Source: Bacteroidales bacterium (GTDB taxonomy: Bacteria; Bacteroidota; Bacteroidia; Bacteroidales; F082). Taken from it: a stretch of DNA of 34,483 nucleotides. Position numbers and translations under genes: made by a program. Each line of letters begins with the position of its first letter. Positions within the stretch are counted from its first letter, which is position 1. A model generated the notes under the pieces. The model was not told where the DNA came from, did no database searches, and saw nothing but the letters and a program-made list of their open reading frames with translations. This document shows, one piece after another, positions 15,634 through 23,441 of the stretch. The DNA is taken from NCBI GenBank assembly GCA_029983675.1, contig JASBYY010000035.1, positions 1 to 34,483 of the forward strand. Direction: 5' to 3'.

Positions 15634-16487
15634 AGCGTATTGCGTTTGATGATGAGATGACCGACGAAGTTGATGGCTGCGGTGATGAGGAACAACACCA
15701 GTCCGATGGCAATGAGCGACGACAGTTTGAAGCCATCCGCTTCGCCAAACTGGTTGGCGATGACGGAGGCCATGGTATTGCCAGTATCGCTGAGCGAAAG
15801 CGGCAGGTTGTTGGTGTTTCCAATGAGCATGGTCACCGCCATGGTTTCGCCCAAAGCCCTTCCGATGGCTAATATGTAGGACGAAACAAGTCCCGAAGCC
15901 GACGAAGGCAAGATGATGCGCCGGAGCACTTCGGCGCGGGTGGCTCCAAGGCTATAAGCGCCTTCTTTCAGCTCCTGTGGCACCATGCGGATAAACTCAG
16001 CACTCAGCGAAGCGGCATAGGGGATGATCATGATGGCGAGGACGACGGAAGCCGTGAGGATACCGAAGCCTTGCTGTGACAGGCCGATGCGTACAATAAA
16101 GGGACGGACAGCGTAAAAGCCCCACAAGCCGTAAACAATGCTCGGGATGCCGGCGAGCAAATCAACCACGCCGCCGACCCAACTCGCCAGCTTGGTGTTG
16201 CGATAGTACTCTCCGACAAAAAACGCCACGGGTAGCGAGAAGGGAATGCAGAGCAGTAATGCCACAAACGAGGTGAGCAAGGTGCCCATAATGAAAGGCA
16301 ACGCCCCGTAATGCTCGCTGCCATCGACAACGCCCCACTGCGACGATCCGATGAATCGGAAGAACCCGAAGCTGCGAAAAGCAGGCAAGGCTCCGCTTGT
16401 CAGTGAATAGAACACGGCTTCGCAGACCAGCACGATAAGGAGTGCTGACCCGAGGAGCAATGTTCTGAATACTTTGTCCTTTGTCAT
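15630..16487 (-). CDS. pstC: Phosphate ABC transporter permease PstC
   Basis: A 285-residue inner-membrane permease, the partner of PstA in the phosphate importer. Visible family features: N-terminal membrane helix, GTLLTSFVALLLCIPFSLPV, the segment VDLLAGIPSIVYGLWGF, IMIIPYAASLSAEFIRMVP, the EAA-type coupling loop ELKEGAYSLGATRAEVLRRI and the GRALGETMAVTMLIGN motif that is typical of the Pst permeases. Six membrane helices are expected. Full length and no lesion. It is 7 bases downstream of pstS and overlaps pstA by four bases. Confidence 0.94.
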   Translation of the reverse strand: MTKDKVFRTLLLGSALLIVLVCEAVFYSLTSGALPAFRSFGFFRFIGSSQWGVVDGSEHYGALPFIMGTLLTSFVALLLCIPFSLPVAFFVGEYYRNTKLASWVGGVVDLLAGIPSIVYGLWGFYAVRPFIVRIGLSQQGFGILTASVVLAIMIIPYAASLSAEFIRMVPQELKEGAYSLGATRAEVLRRIILPSSASGLVSSYILAIGRALGETMAVTMLIGNTNNLPLSLSDTGNTMASVIANQFGEADGFKLSSLIAIGLVLFLITAAINFVGHLIIKRNTL

Positions 16488-16494
16488 ACCAGTA

Positions 16495-17499
16495 TTACCA
16501 TTTCAGACGTTTCACAAGAATGCGCACGCCGTCGTAGGTCACTTCTTCAAGGGCTTTCAAGGCGTTTTGGCGGTCGGCTTCGGGAACAGGAGCGTAATGT
16601 ATGGCCTCCGTACTTTTCTGGGTCTCCGCATCAAGCATGAACTGCATCAGGTCGAGGGTGTTCTTGGCTTGCTCGATGCTGCGGCCGGCGTAATGTTGCT
16701 CCTTGTAGATGCCAATCCATGTCGTGCAGGTGATAGGGTAGCTGTCGTCGGCAATGGCTTGCGTGGTGGGTTCGATGAACTGACTGTTTGCGTTCATAAT
16801 GGCTGCGGCAGGAACATTCATCGAAAAAGCGTATTCCGATCCGATGTAACCGATGGCACCGGGTGTGTTGGCAATGGTGCCGACTACGCCGGGGTTGCCC
16901 TTAGCAGCGATACCGTCCGTGAAGTTAAGCGACTTGCCGACGCCAAGAGCGTTTTTCCAATTGGCACTGACAGAACTCATGTATTGGCTGAAATTGTACG
17001 TTGTGCCGCTGCCATCGGAACGGTAAACAGGTGTGATGGCGAGGTCGGGCAAAACGATAACGGGATTGGCGACTTGAATGCTAGCGTCGTTCCAGTTGTT
17101 GATGCTGTCAAGATAGATGCCGGCAATCAGATCGGCGGTGAGCCTGAGCTTATCGATATTGGGGATGTTGTAGGATAATACCACGGCACCGCGGCATGTG
17201 GGAATATAAATGACAGGCATCATGCCTTCGGTATCTTCTTTGCCAGGGATAACATCGGTACCGGCAAAATCGATGATTTCGTTTTTGAGGCTTCTGATGC
17301 CGCCACCGCTGCCCACACCGCCGTACGAAACGTTGGTGCCGGTTTTGTCCGTGTAGTTTTTGAATACGAGGTTGTAATAAGGTTCCGGGAACGTGGCGCC
17401 AGCTCCTGTGATTTCTTTCTTTTGGCTGCATGACGTCAAAAACAGACCTGCCAACATGCTCAAGATGATGCTTGTTCGAATCGCTTTCATAGTTTTCAT
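16495..17499 (-). CDS. pstS: Phosphate-binding lipoprotein PstS
   Basis: A 334-residue periplasmic phosphate receptor. The N-terminus is a lipoprotein signal (SIILSMLAGLFLTSCSQ), so the protein is tethered to the membrane. Phosphate-site blocks of the family are present: ITGAGATFPEPYYNLVF, GGVGSGGGIRSLKN, DFAGTDVIPG and YRSDGSGTTYNFSQYM, then PGAIGYIGSEYAF. The ATG at 17499 is used; another in-frame ATG three codons later is equally possible, and an upstream extension would spoil the signal peptide. It is the first gene of the pst-pho operon. No clear Bacteroidota -7 box or Pho box was found upstream; the gap up to the LRR gene contains a large palindrome. Confidence 0.93.
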   Translation of the reverse strand: MKTMKAIRTSIILSMLAGLFLTSCSQKKEITGAGATFPEPYYNLVFKNYTDKTGTNVSYGGVGSGGGIRSLKNEIIDFAGTDVIPGKEDTEGMMPVIYIPTCRGAVVLSYNIPNIDKLRLTADLIAGIYLDSINNWNDASIQVANPVIVLPDLAITPVYRSDGSGTTYNFSQYMSSVSANWKNALGVGKSLNFTDGIAAKGNPGVVGTIANTPGAIGYIGSEYAFSMNVPAAAIMNANSQFIEPTTQAIADDSYPITCTTWIGIYKEQHYAGRSIEQAKNTLDLMQFMLDAETQKSTEAIHYAPVPEADRQNALKALEEVTYDGVRILVKRLKW

Positions 17500-17602
17500 T
17501 TCAAATGCTTTTAATGGTTTTCTTTTCTTTCTTTTCTCGCTGCAAAAAACACGCAAGCCGTGACAAGACCATTTCGCCGTTGTTACGATTCAGTTAAGAT
17601 TC

Positions 17603-17807
17603 AGAAGCTGTTTTGAATTCTTACAACAAAGTTATTATTGAATTATTTTGGAAAAATTTTTCCTTTGTTTTCGGTTGATTTGATGGTCTTTTCGGCTCAT
17701 TTTGCCCATTGTCTCGCTCACATAGCCCGCTATGTCACGCTCCACAATGAACAAAATGTACTCAAAATCCCTATCAACTCAATCCGAAACCATTCAAAAC
17801 AGCTTCT
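17603..17807. repeat. Large imperfect palindrome between pstS and the LRR gene (MITE-like)
   Basis: This fills most of the roughly 420-base gap between the divergent pstS and LRR genes; no gene is seen in it. The outer ends are a perfect 16-bp inverted repeat, AGAAGCTGTTTTGAAT (17603-17618) and its complement at 17792-17807. An inner imperfect inverted repeat runs from about 17670 to 17787 around the centre CATAGC-CC-GCTATG (17721-17734), with matching blocks ATTTTG and ATTGT in each arm. It has no coding potential and looks like a folded repeat or small inverted-repeat element; a diverged half-copy is at 4032-4068. Confidence 0.65.
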
Positions 17808-17923
17808 TATAAAATGGCATTTTTCGAGGCTTGAGCCATGGAATAGACCTTGCAACTCGAAAAAACCACCAATAACTATAAATATCATTTAGAAATGTTT
17901 ATTTTTGCGCTATCATTAATGAA

Positions 17924-19147
17924 ATGGCTATGAAAAACAGCACCATCACGATTATTCTTTGCCTTCTTTTGACGGTTTCGACACATTTTGCTGCGGCACA
18001 GAAAGTTGACGGCAAAAGCCTTGCCGACATACAACGGGAATGGAAAATACAGAAGCGCATGGAATACGAACACCTATTGCTTCGTCTTGCCGACACCTTG
18101 CCCGATTCCGTCACCTGTCTGGAATTGGCTCCCTACGGACCGGATCTGCCCGACATGAAACGGTTCAAGCAACTGAAGCACCTTAGCATCGCCCATTTGG
18201 AAACCGATAGGATAAAAACAGAAGTCTTTGTCTCCGACAGCTTGGTTTCGGTCAACATCGAGAATTGCACTTTCAAAAGGATACGCTTTCCGAGAAACAG
18301 ACACATTGAGGATGTTAGCATTACAAATTGTTCGTTACACAACATGCCGCGTTCGCTGAAACGCTGCAAGCACCTTAAACACCTCAACTTGCAAAACAAT
18401 CAGATTCGACGTGTGCCTTGTTGGGTGAAACGACGCGACAGCCTGCAAACGCTGAACCTCAACTTCAACCGAATCAGGCTGAACCGTGCTGCTGTTCGGA
18501 GATTGGCAAGGTTGAGCAACATACAGTTGGGTGGCAACAACCTCGAAAAAATGCCTGCCAATATCGGCAGGTTGCGTGCCGAGCATCTCAACTTAGGGAA
18601 AAACCGGATTTCAAGCCTTCCCCAATCCTTCTCAAAGCTCAGTAATCTGACCCATCTTGTGTTCTATGAGAATGATTTCGACAGCATACCCCGCGTTATC
18701 GGTGCACTAACCCGGCTAAAAGAACTTGATTTTTATAAAAACCACATCTGCGAAATTCCCGATTGTTTGGGAAACCTTGGGCAATTGGAACAGCTGTACC
18801 TATCGTTCAACAAAATCAACCTCATTCCTGACACCCTTCGCAACTTGCATCAGCTGAAGTACTTTTACATTCACCATAATAGTATCAACTTCGTCCCGGT
18901 TTGGTTGACCCAGATGGACTCGTTGCAACGCATCGGCCTCGATCACAACAAGCTGCTTGCCGTTCCCGATTTTTCACAGATGAAATCCCTGACAGAACTT
19001 GATTTGTCGGATAATGACCTTGAAGAAGTGCCTTGGGAGCTTGTTAAAAACAACAAGCTGCAAATCATAGGATTACGAAACAATCCTTTTCTGATTTCTC
19101 CCGAAGAGAAAACCTTTTTGAAACAACAGCCCCACATCGTTTATTGA
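17924..19147 (+). CDS. Secreted leucine-rich repeat protein
   Basis: A 407-residue protein with a type I signal peptide (hydrophobic IILCLLLTVSTHFAAA, cleavage near residue 25), followed by a short N-terminal region and roughly ten leucine-rich repeats of about 23 residues. Repeats are clear from near residue 145 onward, for example LKHLNLQNNQIRRVP, LTHLVFYENDFDSIP, LEQLYLSFNKINLIP and LTELDLSDNDLEEVP. LRR proteins of this type form curved binding surfaces; partner and role are unknown. There is no lipobox and no obvious type IX sorting domain or membrane anchor, so it is probably periplasmic or released. A second ATG two codons later is an alternative start. TATTTTTG at 17900-17907 is a likely -7 box, giving a very short leader. 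Divergent from pstS. Confidence 0.85.
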   Translation: MAMKNSTITIILCLLLTVSTHFAAAQKVDGKSLADIQREWKIQKRMEYEHLLLRLADTLPDSVTCLELAPYGPDLPDMKRFKQLKHLSIAHLETDRIKTEVFVSDSLVSVNIENCTFKRIRFPRNRHIEDVSITNCSLHNMPRSLKRCKHLKHLNLQNNQIRRVPCWVKRRDSLQTLNLNFNRIRLNRAAVRRLARLSNIQLGGNNLEKMPANIGRLRAEHLNLGKNRISSLPQSFSKLSNLTHLVFYENDFDSIPRVIGALTRLKELDFYKNHICEIPDCLGNLGQLEQLYLSFNKINLIPDTLRNLHQLKYFYIHHNSINFVPVWLTQMDSLQRIGLDHNKLLAVPDFSQMKSLTELDLSDNDLEEVPWELVKNNKLQIIGLRNNPFLISPEEKTFLKQQPHIVY

Positions 19148-19191
19148 CGGGTTTTGCGAAAAGAGATCGAAAAAAAGCACTCCTTTGGGTG

Positions 19192-20346
19192 TCATTTTGT
19201 GTTGTCTTGTGCGCGAAGCTGTTTCTTCGACCATTGCAAGGGTGTGGTTCCGACAAATAATTTGAAGTTTCGGTAAAACGAAACTTCCGATGAGAATCCT
19301 GATTTGCTGCTGATTTCCGAAACACTTAACTTCGGATTGCCGATGAGTAGCTGTTTTGCATGTTCCACCCGGTAACGGTTGATGAACTCCGAGAAAGAAA
19401 TGCCCATATTGACGTTAATAGTGTTGTAGATATAGTTGCGGTTAGTTCCTAAAATAGACGAAAGATCCGATATTTTTAAGTCCTGCTGCAAGAAAAGCTG
19501 TTTTTTTTCCATGAGTTCGACAATTCTGTTTTTAAGATCATCGAAATGTGTATCCGGTATGCTTTCTGTGGGAATCTGAAACATCTCCTTGAGCTCGATG
19601 GCGGAAAATTCATGCCTGTAGCCTATGTACGACAATATGAACAATAGCATCGAAAACAATGAGGATGGGATGATCAGCAATAGCATTGAACCGGCAAAAT
19701 AGGATCTTCCTAAAAAGTTGATGATAAATGAAATAGTGGAAGTGGCTAAAAACAAGAGTAATAGTATTTTTACAGAGTTAAGATTCTTGTTTTCCGTATA
19801 GGAATAGTAGGCGTCGACTTGTTTTTGATACGCGTAGATGCTTTTAAAGCCGGTGAACAGGATGGGTAATAATTGCAATGCGAAAATAACAGAGGTGATC
19901 AGGTGGAGTGTTTTTTGAGCCTTCGGAAGAGCACCTAGCACAAAGCCGGGATTGTTGTACAGAGAACCCATGATGAAAATATTTCTGTCTTCAGTTGACA
20001 TTAATATGTATAACACCCCTGAGCTAATAGCCATGATAATGCCAGGTAGTAAAATGAGAAAGTCTTTGATTTTAATAGGTTTCAAGTTTGTTAATGATTT
20101 GATATACAATAAGTAAAGAGGATAAACCCACAGGGTTTCACATTGGTAGAAACTATCGGTGAAAGGAATGAGGGAATAGGCGTAGTTGAAAAAGGAGCAA
20201 TGCGAGAAATACAATAATGTCGAAACCAACAAAAAGACAGTCAGCATCCTTTTTGCTTGATTCAATTTTTGAAATCGCATCAGAAACAAGATCAGCCAAA
20301 AACCGCAAACGAACATTGGCATGGTGGTAAAAACACTTTTCAGCAT
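19192..20346 (-). CDS. AraC family regulator with multi-spanning membrane domain
   Basis: A 384-residue membrane-bound one-component regulator. About residues 1-245 form seven or so hydrophobic helices (for example TTMPMFVCGFWLILFLM, DFLILLPGIIMAISSGVLYI, ILLLLFLATSTISFIINFLG, MLLLIIPSSLFSMLLFILSY). The last 100 residues are an AraC/XylS double helix-turn-helix: LKISDLSSILGTNRNYIYN, then FINRYRVEHAKQLL, LSVSEISSKSGFSSEVSFYR and NFKLFVGTTPLQW. This layout is common in Bacteroidota and suggests that a signal in or at the membrane is read directly. Divergent from the lipoprotein gene at 20513, which is its most likely target by position, though unproven. A TATTTTTG -7 box lies on the minus strand at 20367-20374. 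Converges with the LRR gene. Confidence 0.88.
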   Translation of the reverse strand: MLKSVFTTMPMFVCGFWLILFLMRFQKLNQAKRMLTVFLLVSTLLYFSHCSFFNYAYSLIPFTDSFYQCETLWVYPLYLLYIKSLTNLKPIKIKDFLILLPGIIMAISSGVLYILMSTEDRNIFIMGSLYNNPGFVLGALPKAQKTLHLITSVIFALQLLPILFTGFKSIYAYQKQVDAYYSYTENKNLNSVKILLLLFLATSTISFIINFLGRSYFAGSMLLLIIPSSLFSMLLFILSYIGYRHEFSAIELKEMFQIPTESIPDTHFDDLKNRIVELMEKKQLFLQQDLKISDLSSILGTNRNYIYNTINVNMGISFSEFINRYRVEHAKQLLIGNPKLSVSEISSKSGFSSEVSFYRNFKLFVGTTPLQWSKKQLRAQDNTK

Positions 20347-20439
20347 AAAATCACATTGAATTTTTGCAAAAATACCATAAAACTATTAAACTGAAATGAT
20401 TTTTCTGTGGAAAGAGAACTTTTTTTTGCGAAAATGAAA

Positions 20440-20470
20440 TTTGACAGTTGTCTTCAACATGATACATTTG
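20440..20470 (+). promoter_or_regulatory. Promoter of the DUF2135-like lipoprotein gene
   Basis: TTTG (20440-20443), a 19-base spacer and TACATTTG (20463-20470) match the Bacteroidota sigma-ABfr consensus TTTG-N19-TAnnTTTG exactly. It lies 42 bases before the ATG. Confidence 0.75.
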
Positions 20471-20512
20471 CAATGTTATTTTTTTTGTTACTAACCCAAA
20501 CATCGTTACGCT

Positions 20513-21487
20513 ATGAAAGAAATGAGACAAAAATTAATTTGGTTGCATACTATCATTATTAGTATGTTGCTTTTGTCAAGCTGTTGCAGAGAATGTCCTG
20601 TTTGTCCTGATTGTAATCAAAACGATCCTAACCAACCGGGAACTAAGGACATTTTTGAAATTCCAAGTGCTATTTATAAAGGAGGAGCTTTCCCTCAGTC
20701 GTCTTCGTCGTGCGACAATCTCGTTACGGAGGTTTTTATCAATGAGAATGTGATATCCGGAGGAACCTCTTACTTTTCTGTCAAATCCAATGCGAGCATC
20801 AAGAAAGTGTTTATCGGGGTTGAGGGAGAGAAAGGTTATTACGAGTATATGCCCAGTCAGAGTGCTTATTTAGTTGAAGGTATGGTCATGCTACTTCGTC
20901 AGAATCTGACCATTGCAAACTTTACCCTGCAAATCGCCGTTGAAGGCGTCAGCGGTTGCATTAGTTCAATATACGTAAAAGTTTTAAAGCTGGTAGCGGT
21001 CGGCAACGGCCAGTTGCAGGTTAGTTTGTCTTTTGACAATGAAAAGGATATTGACCTGCATTTGATCGAGCCAAATGGCGAAAAAATCTACTACGGACAC
21101 AAAAGAAGTGAAAACGGAGGAGAATTGGACCTTGACTCTAACCCGGCATGTCACATTGACGGAGTAAATAATGAGAACATTTATTATAAGGAAGGAGCCT
21201 TTGTGGAACCGGGAGAATACAAGGTGTATGCTGTGATGTTTGAGAATTGCGATTCCAATATTGCCACCCATTATTCTATTTCCGTGTATTACAACGGTGC
21301 TTTGATTCAGACGGCGCAAGGAATGAATCCGATTTCCGGAACCTTCCCGATAAATGCACCCAGCACAGGTTCTTCGCTTGAAGGTATTGCTCCAATATGT
21401 ACTTTCAACATTCCCAATCACGGACAAAAACAGACACATAAGTTTACCCCAATACCATCGAACACAACCAAGGAAATCCCGAAATAA
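20513..21487 (+). CDS. Lipoprotein with YfaP/DUF2135-like domain
   Basis: A 324-residue protein with a lipoprotein signal (WLHTIIISMLLLSSC, lipid cysteine near C24). Directly after it come several cysteines, CCRECPVCPDCNQ, which is unusual for a tether and could bind metal or form disulfides. The middle (about residues 55-155) is not recognised. Around residues 165-265 the pattern LSFDNEKDIDLHLIEPNGEK, YYGHKRSENGGELDLDSN, then EPGEYKVYAVMFENC resembles the DUF2135/YfaP beta-sandwich, in which a 'D-D-DLH-DP-G-Y' core precedes a strand-rich end. The function of that domain is unknown; extracellular or periplasmic binding is a guess. It has its own promoter and terminator, so it is a single-gene unit, divergent from the AraC-type regulator. 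Confidence 0.7.
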   Translation: MKEMRQKLIWLHTIIISMLLLSSCCRECPVCPDCNQNDPNQPGTKDIFEIPSAIYKGGAFPQSSSSCDNLVTEVFINENVISGGTSYFSVKSNASIKKVFIGVEGEKGYYEYMPSQSAYLVEGMVMLLRQNLTIANFTLQIAVEGVSGCISSIYVKVLKLVAVGNGQLQVSLSFDNEKDIDLHLIEPNGEKIYYGHKRSENGGELDLDSNPACHIDGVNNENIYYKEGAFVEPGEYKVYAVMFENCDSNIATHYSISVYYNGALIQTAQGMNPISGTFPINAPSTGSSLEGIAPICTFNIPNHGQKQTHKFTPIPSNTTKEIPK

Positions 21488-21515
21488 AAAAATGCATTTT
21501 GATTTTGAACCCATT

Positions 21516-21545
21516 GAAGGCAGGCGTTCACCTGCCTTCTTTTTT
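21516..21545 (+). terminator. Rho-independent terminator after the lipoprotein gene
   Basis: GAAGGCAGG (21516-21524) and CCTGCCTTC (21531-21539) form a perfect 9-bp stem with loop CGTTCA, followed by six T. It is 28 bases after the stop codon. Confidence 0.92.
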
Positions 21546-21711
21546 GCATATTATGTAGCTTCAAAAATCAGTGACAACAAGCATTGAAAAGTAACAGTTT
21601 GTGGGAATACCTTGCTTGGAACGGTCAACGTTTCATGATGGATTCCTTGACGAAATCACACTTCATTGATCGATTTGTCGGCATAAACAACCTATGATGG
21701 GATATTTTCAT

Positions 21712-21719
21712 TAATTTTG
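21712..21719 (+). promoter_or_regulatory. -7 promoter element of eno
   Basis: TAATTTTG fits TAnnTTTG and would give a leader of about 110 bases before the eno ATG. The region between the preceding terminator and this box shows no gene. No clear -33 TTTG at 19 bases. Confidence 0.45.
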
Positions 21720-21836
21720 CACGCTTAAAATGGGAAAGTGTTGGCGTTTCCTTTTATCGTCAATCAAACGGAAGCTCCGAGACCGCCCCGATAGCATCGA
21801 ATGGTATTAATAATCAAATCTTAAGATAACAGAACA

Positions 21837-23111
21837 ATGAGAATTGAAAAAATCTTCGCCCGCGAGATTCTTGATTCGCGTGGCAACCCGACGGTTGAAG
21901 TCGATGTGACATTGGAATGTGGCGTAATAGGCCGTGCTGCTGTGCCTTCGGGTGCATCTACCGGTGAAAACGAAGCCCTTGAGCTTCGCGACAAAGACCC
22001 CAAGCGCTACGGCGGCAAGGGAACGTTGAAAGCCGTTGAAAACGTGAATAAAATCATCGCTCCCGCTCTGATTGGATGGCCGGCACTGCAACAACGCGCC
22101 ATCGATAACAAAATGATAGAACTTGACGGCACCTCCACCAAGTCGAACTTGGGCGCCAATGCCATTCTCGGTGTTTCTCTCGCCGTGGCAAGAGCGGCTG
22201 CCGCCTACTTAGATATCCCCTTGTACCGTTACATCGGTGGCGTGAACACCTTCGTGATGCCTGTCCCGATGATGAACATCATCAATGGCGGTTCGCACAG
22301 CGATGCTCCCATTGCTTTCCAGGAGTTCATGATTCGTCCCGTTGGCGCATCTTGCTTCCGTGAAGGTTTGCGCATGGGTGCCGAGATCTTCCATGCCTTG
22401 AAAAAAGTGCTGAAAAACCGTGGCCTCAGCACGGCTGTCGGCGATGAAGGCGGTTTTGCTCCTGCCCTCAACGGTACCGAAGATGCTTTGGATTCTATCG
22501 TCGAAGCCATCAAGGCTGCCGGATACGAATCCGGACGCGATGTGAAAATCGGCTTGGACTGCGCTGCTTCCGAGTTCTACAAGGACGGCGTTTACGACTA
22601 CACCAAGTTTGAAGGCGCCAAAGGCAAGAAACGTACTGCCGATGAGCAGATTGCTTACTTTGAAGAGCTGATCCAGAAATATCCGATCGACTCCATCGAG
22701 GACGGCATGAGCGAAAACGATTGGGACGGCTGGCGCAAGCTGACCGAACGCATCGGCGACCGCTGCCAGCTGGTGGGCGACGACTTGTTTGTCACCAACG
22801 TGGAGTTCCTCAAGAAAGGCATTGATTTGGGCTGCGCCAACTCTATTCTTATTAAGGTGAACCAAATCGGATCGCTCAGCGAGACCTTGGATGCCATCGA
22901 AATGGCACACCGTCACGGCTACACCACAGTGACTTCGCACCGTTCGGGCGAAACCGAGGACGCCACCATCGCTGACATCGCAGTGGCCACCAACAGCGGT
23001 CAAATCAAGACCGGTTCGCTCAGCCGCAGCGACCGTATGGCAAAATACAACCAGTTGCTTCGCATCGAAGAGGAACTCGGCAATCTTGCCGTGTATGGTT
23101 ACGTCAGATGA
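21837..23111 (+). CDS. eno: Enolase
   Basis: A 424-residue glycolytic enzyme that converts 2-phosphoglycerate to phosphoenolpyruvate in the cytoplasm and is also a usual part of RNA-decay complexes in some bacteria. The family pattern is complete: REILDSRGNPTVEVDV near the N-terminus, the mobile loop PSGASTGENEALELRD, NIINGGSHSDAPIAFQEFM, the metal Asp in KIGLDCAASEF, IDSIEDGMSENDWDGW, GDDLFVTN, the catalytic Lys in ILIKVNQIGSL and SHRSGETEDATIADIAVA with GSLSRSDRMAKYNQLLRIEE. Length is normal. It stands between two strong terminators, so it is transcribed alone. A 334-residue ORF on the opposite strand is a shadow of its codon pattern. Confidence 0.98.
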   Translation: MRIEKIFAREILDSRGNPTVEVDVTLECGVIGRAAVPSGASTGENEALELRDKDPKRYGGKGTLKAVENVNKIIAPALIGWPALQQRAIDNKMIELDGTSTKSNLGANAILGVSLAVARAAAAYLDIPLYRYIGGVNTFVMPVPMMNIINGGSHSDAPIAFQEFMIRPVGASCFREGLRMGAEIFHALKKVLKNRGLSTAVGDEGGFAPALNGTEDALDSIVEAIKAAGYESGRDVKIGLDCAASEFYKDGVYDYTKFEGAKGKKRTADEQIAYFEELIQKYPIDSIEDGMSENDWDGWRKLTERIGDRCQLVGDDLFVTNVEFLKKGIDLGCANSILIKVNQIGSLSETLDAIEMAHRHGYTTVTSHRSGETEDATIADIAVATNSGQIKTGSLSRSDRMAKYNQLLRIEEELGNLAVYGYVR

Positions 23112-23156
23112 TACTGAAGCCGCAGAGGAGTACTTCGGGCTTCCTATCAGCTTTCT

Positions 23157-23198
23157 AAAATCAAAAACAGGTCGGGTTTCCGGCCTGTTTTTTGATTT
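23157..23198 (+). terminator. Rho-independent terminator of eno
   Basis: AAATCAAAAACAGGTCGG pairs with CCGGCCTGTTTTTTGATTT (23180-23198) around the loop GTTT (23176-23179), with one G-T pair; the T run lies in the right arm. It starts about 45 bases after the eno stop. Confidence 0.85.
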
Positions 23199-23441
23199 GG
23201 GTTGGAATGACAATCCCTTTTTGGCTGGAAGGGTCAGGGCAATGTATGATGGGAGGCTTATACAGTTGCAGGTATTGGATTGTGGCGGTTTTCGAAGGAA
23301 CGCTTATCGGTATATTGTTTGTTTTTATTCGAGCTAACACATGCAATACCACAGCGCGTATTTTGCCGATAAAACCATGAAATGTCATTTTTTTTAGTAT
23401 TTTTGCAACCTCTAATTTGATGAGCAACACAACTTTCAGAC

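Noticed and set aside
16474..17178. 234-residue ORF antisense to pstS
   Set aside because: Shadow of pstS codons.
22209..23213. 334-residue ORF antisense to enolase
   Set aside because: It mirrors the strong codon bias of eno and has no recognisable motifs; a shadow.
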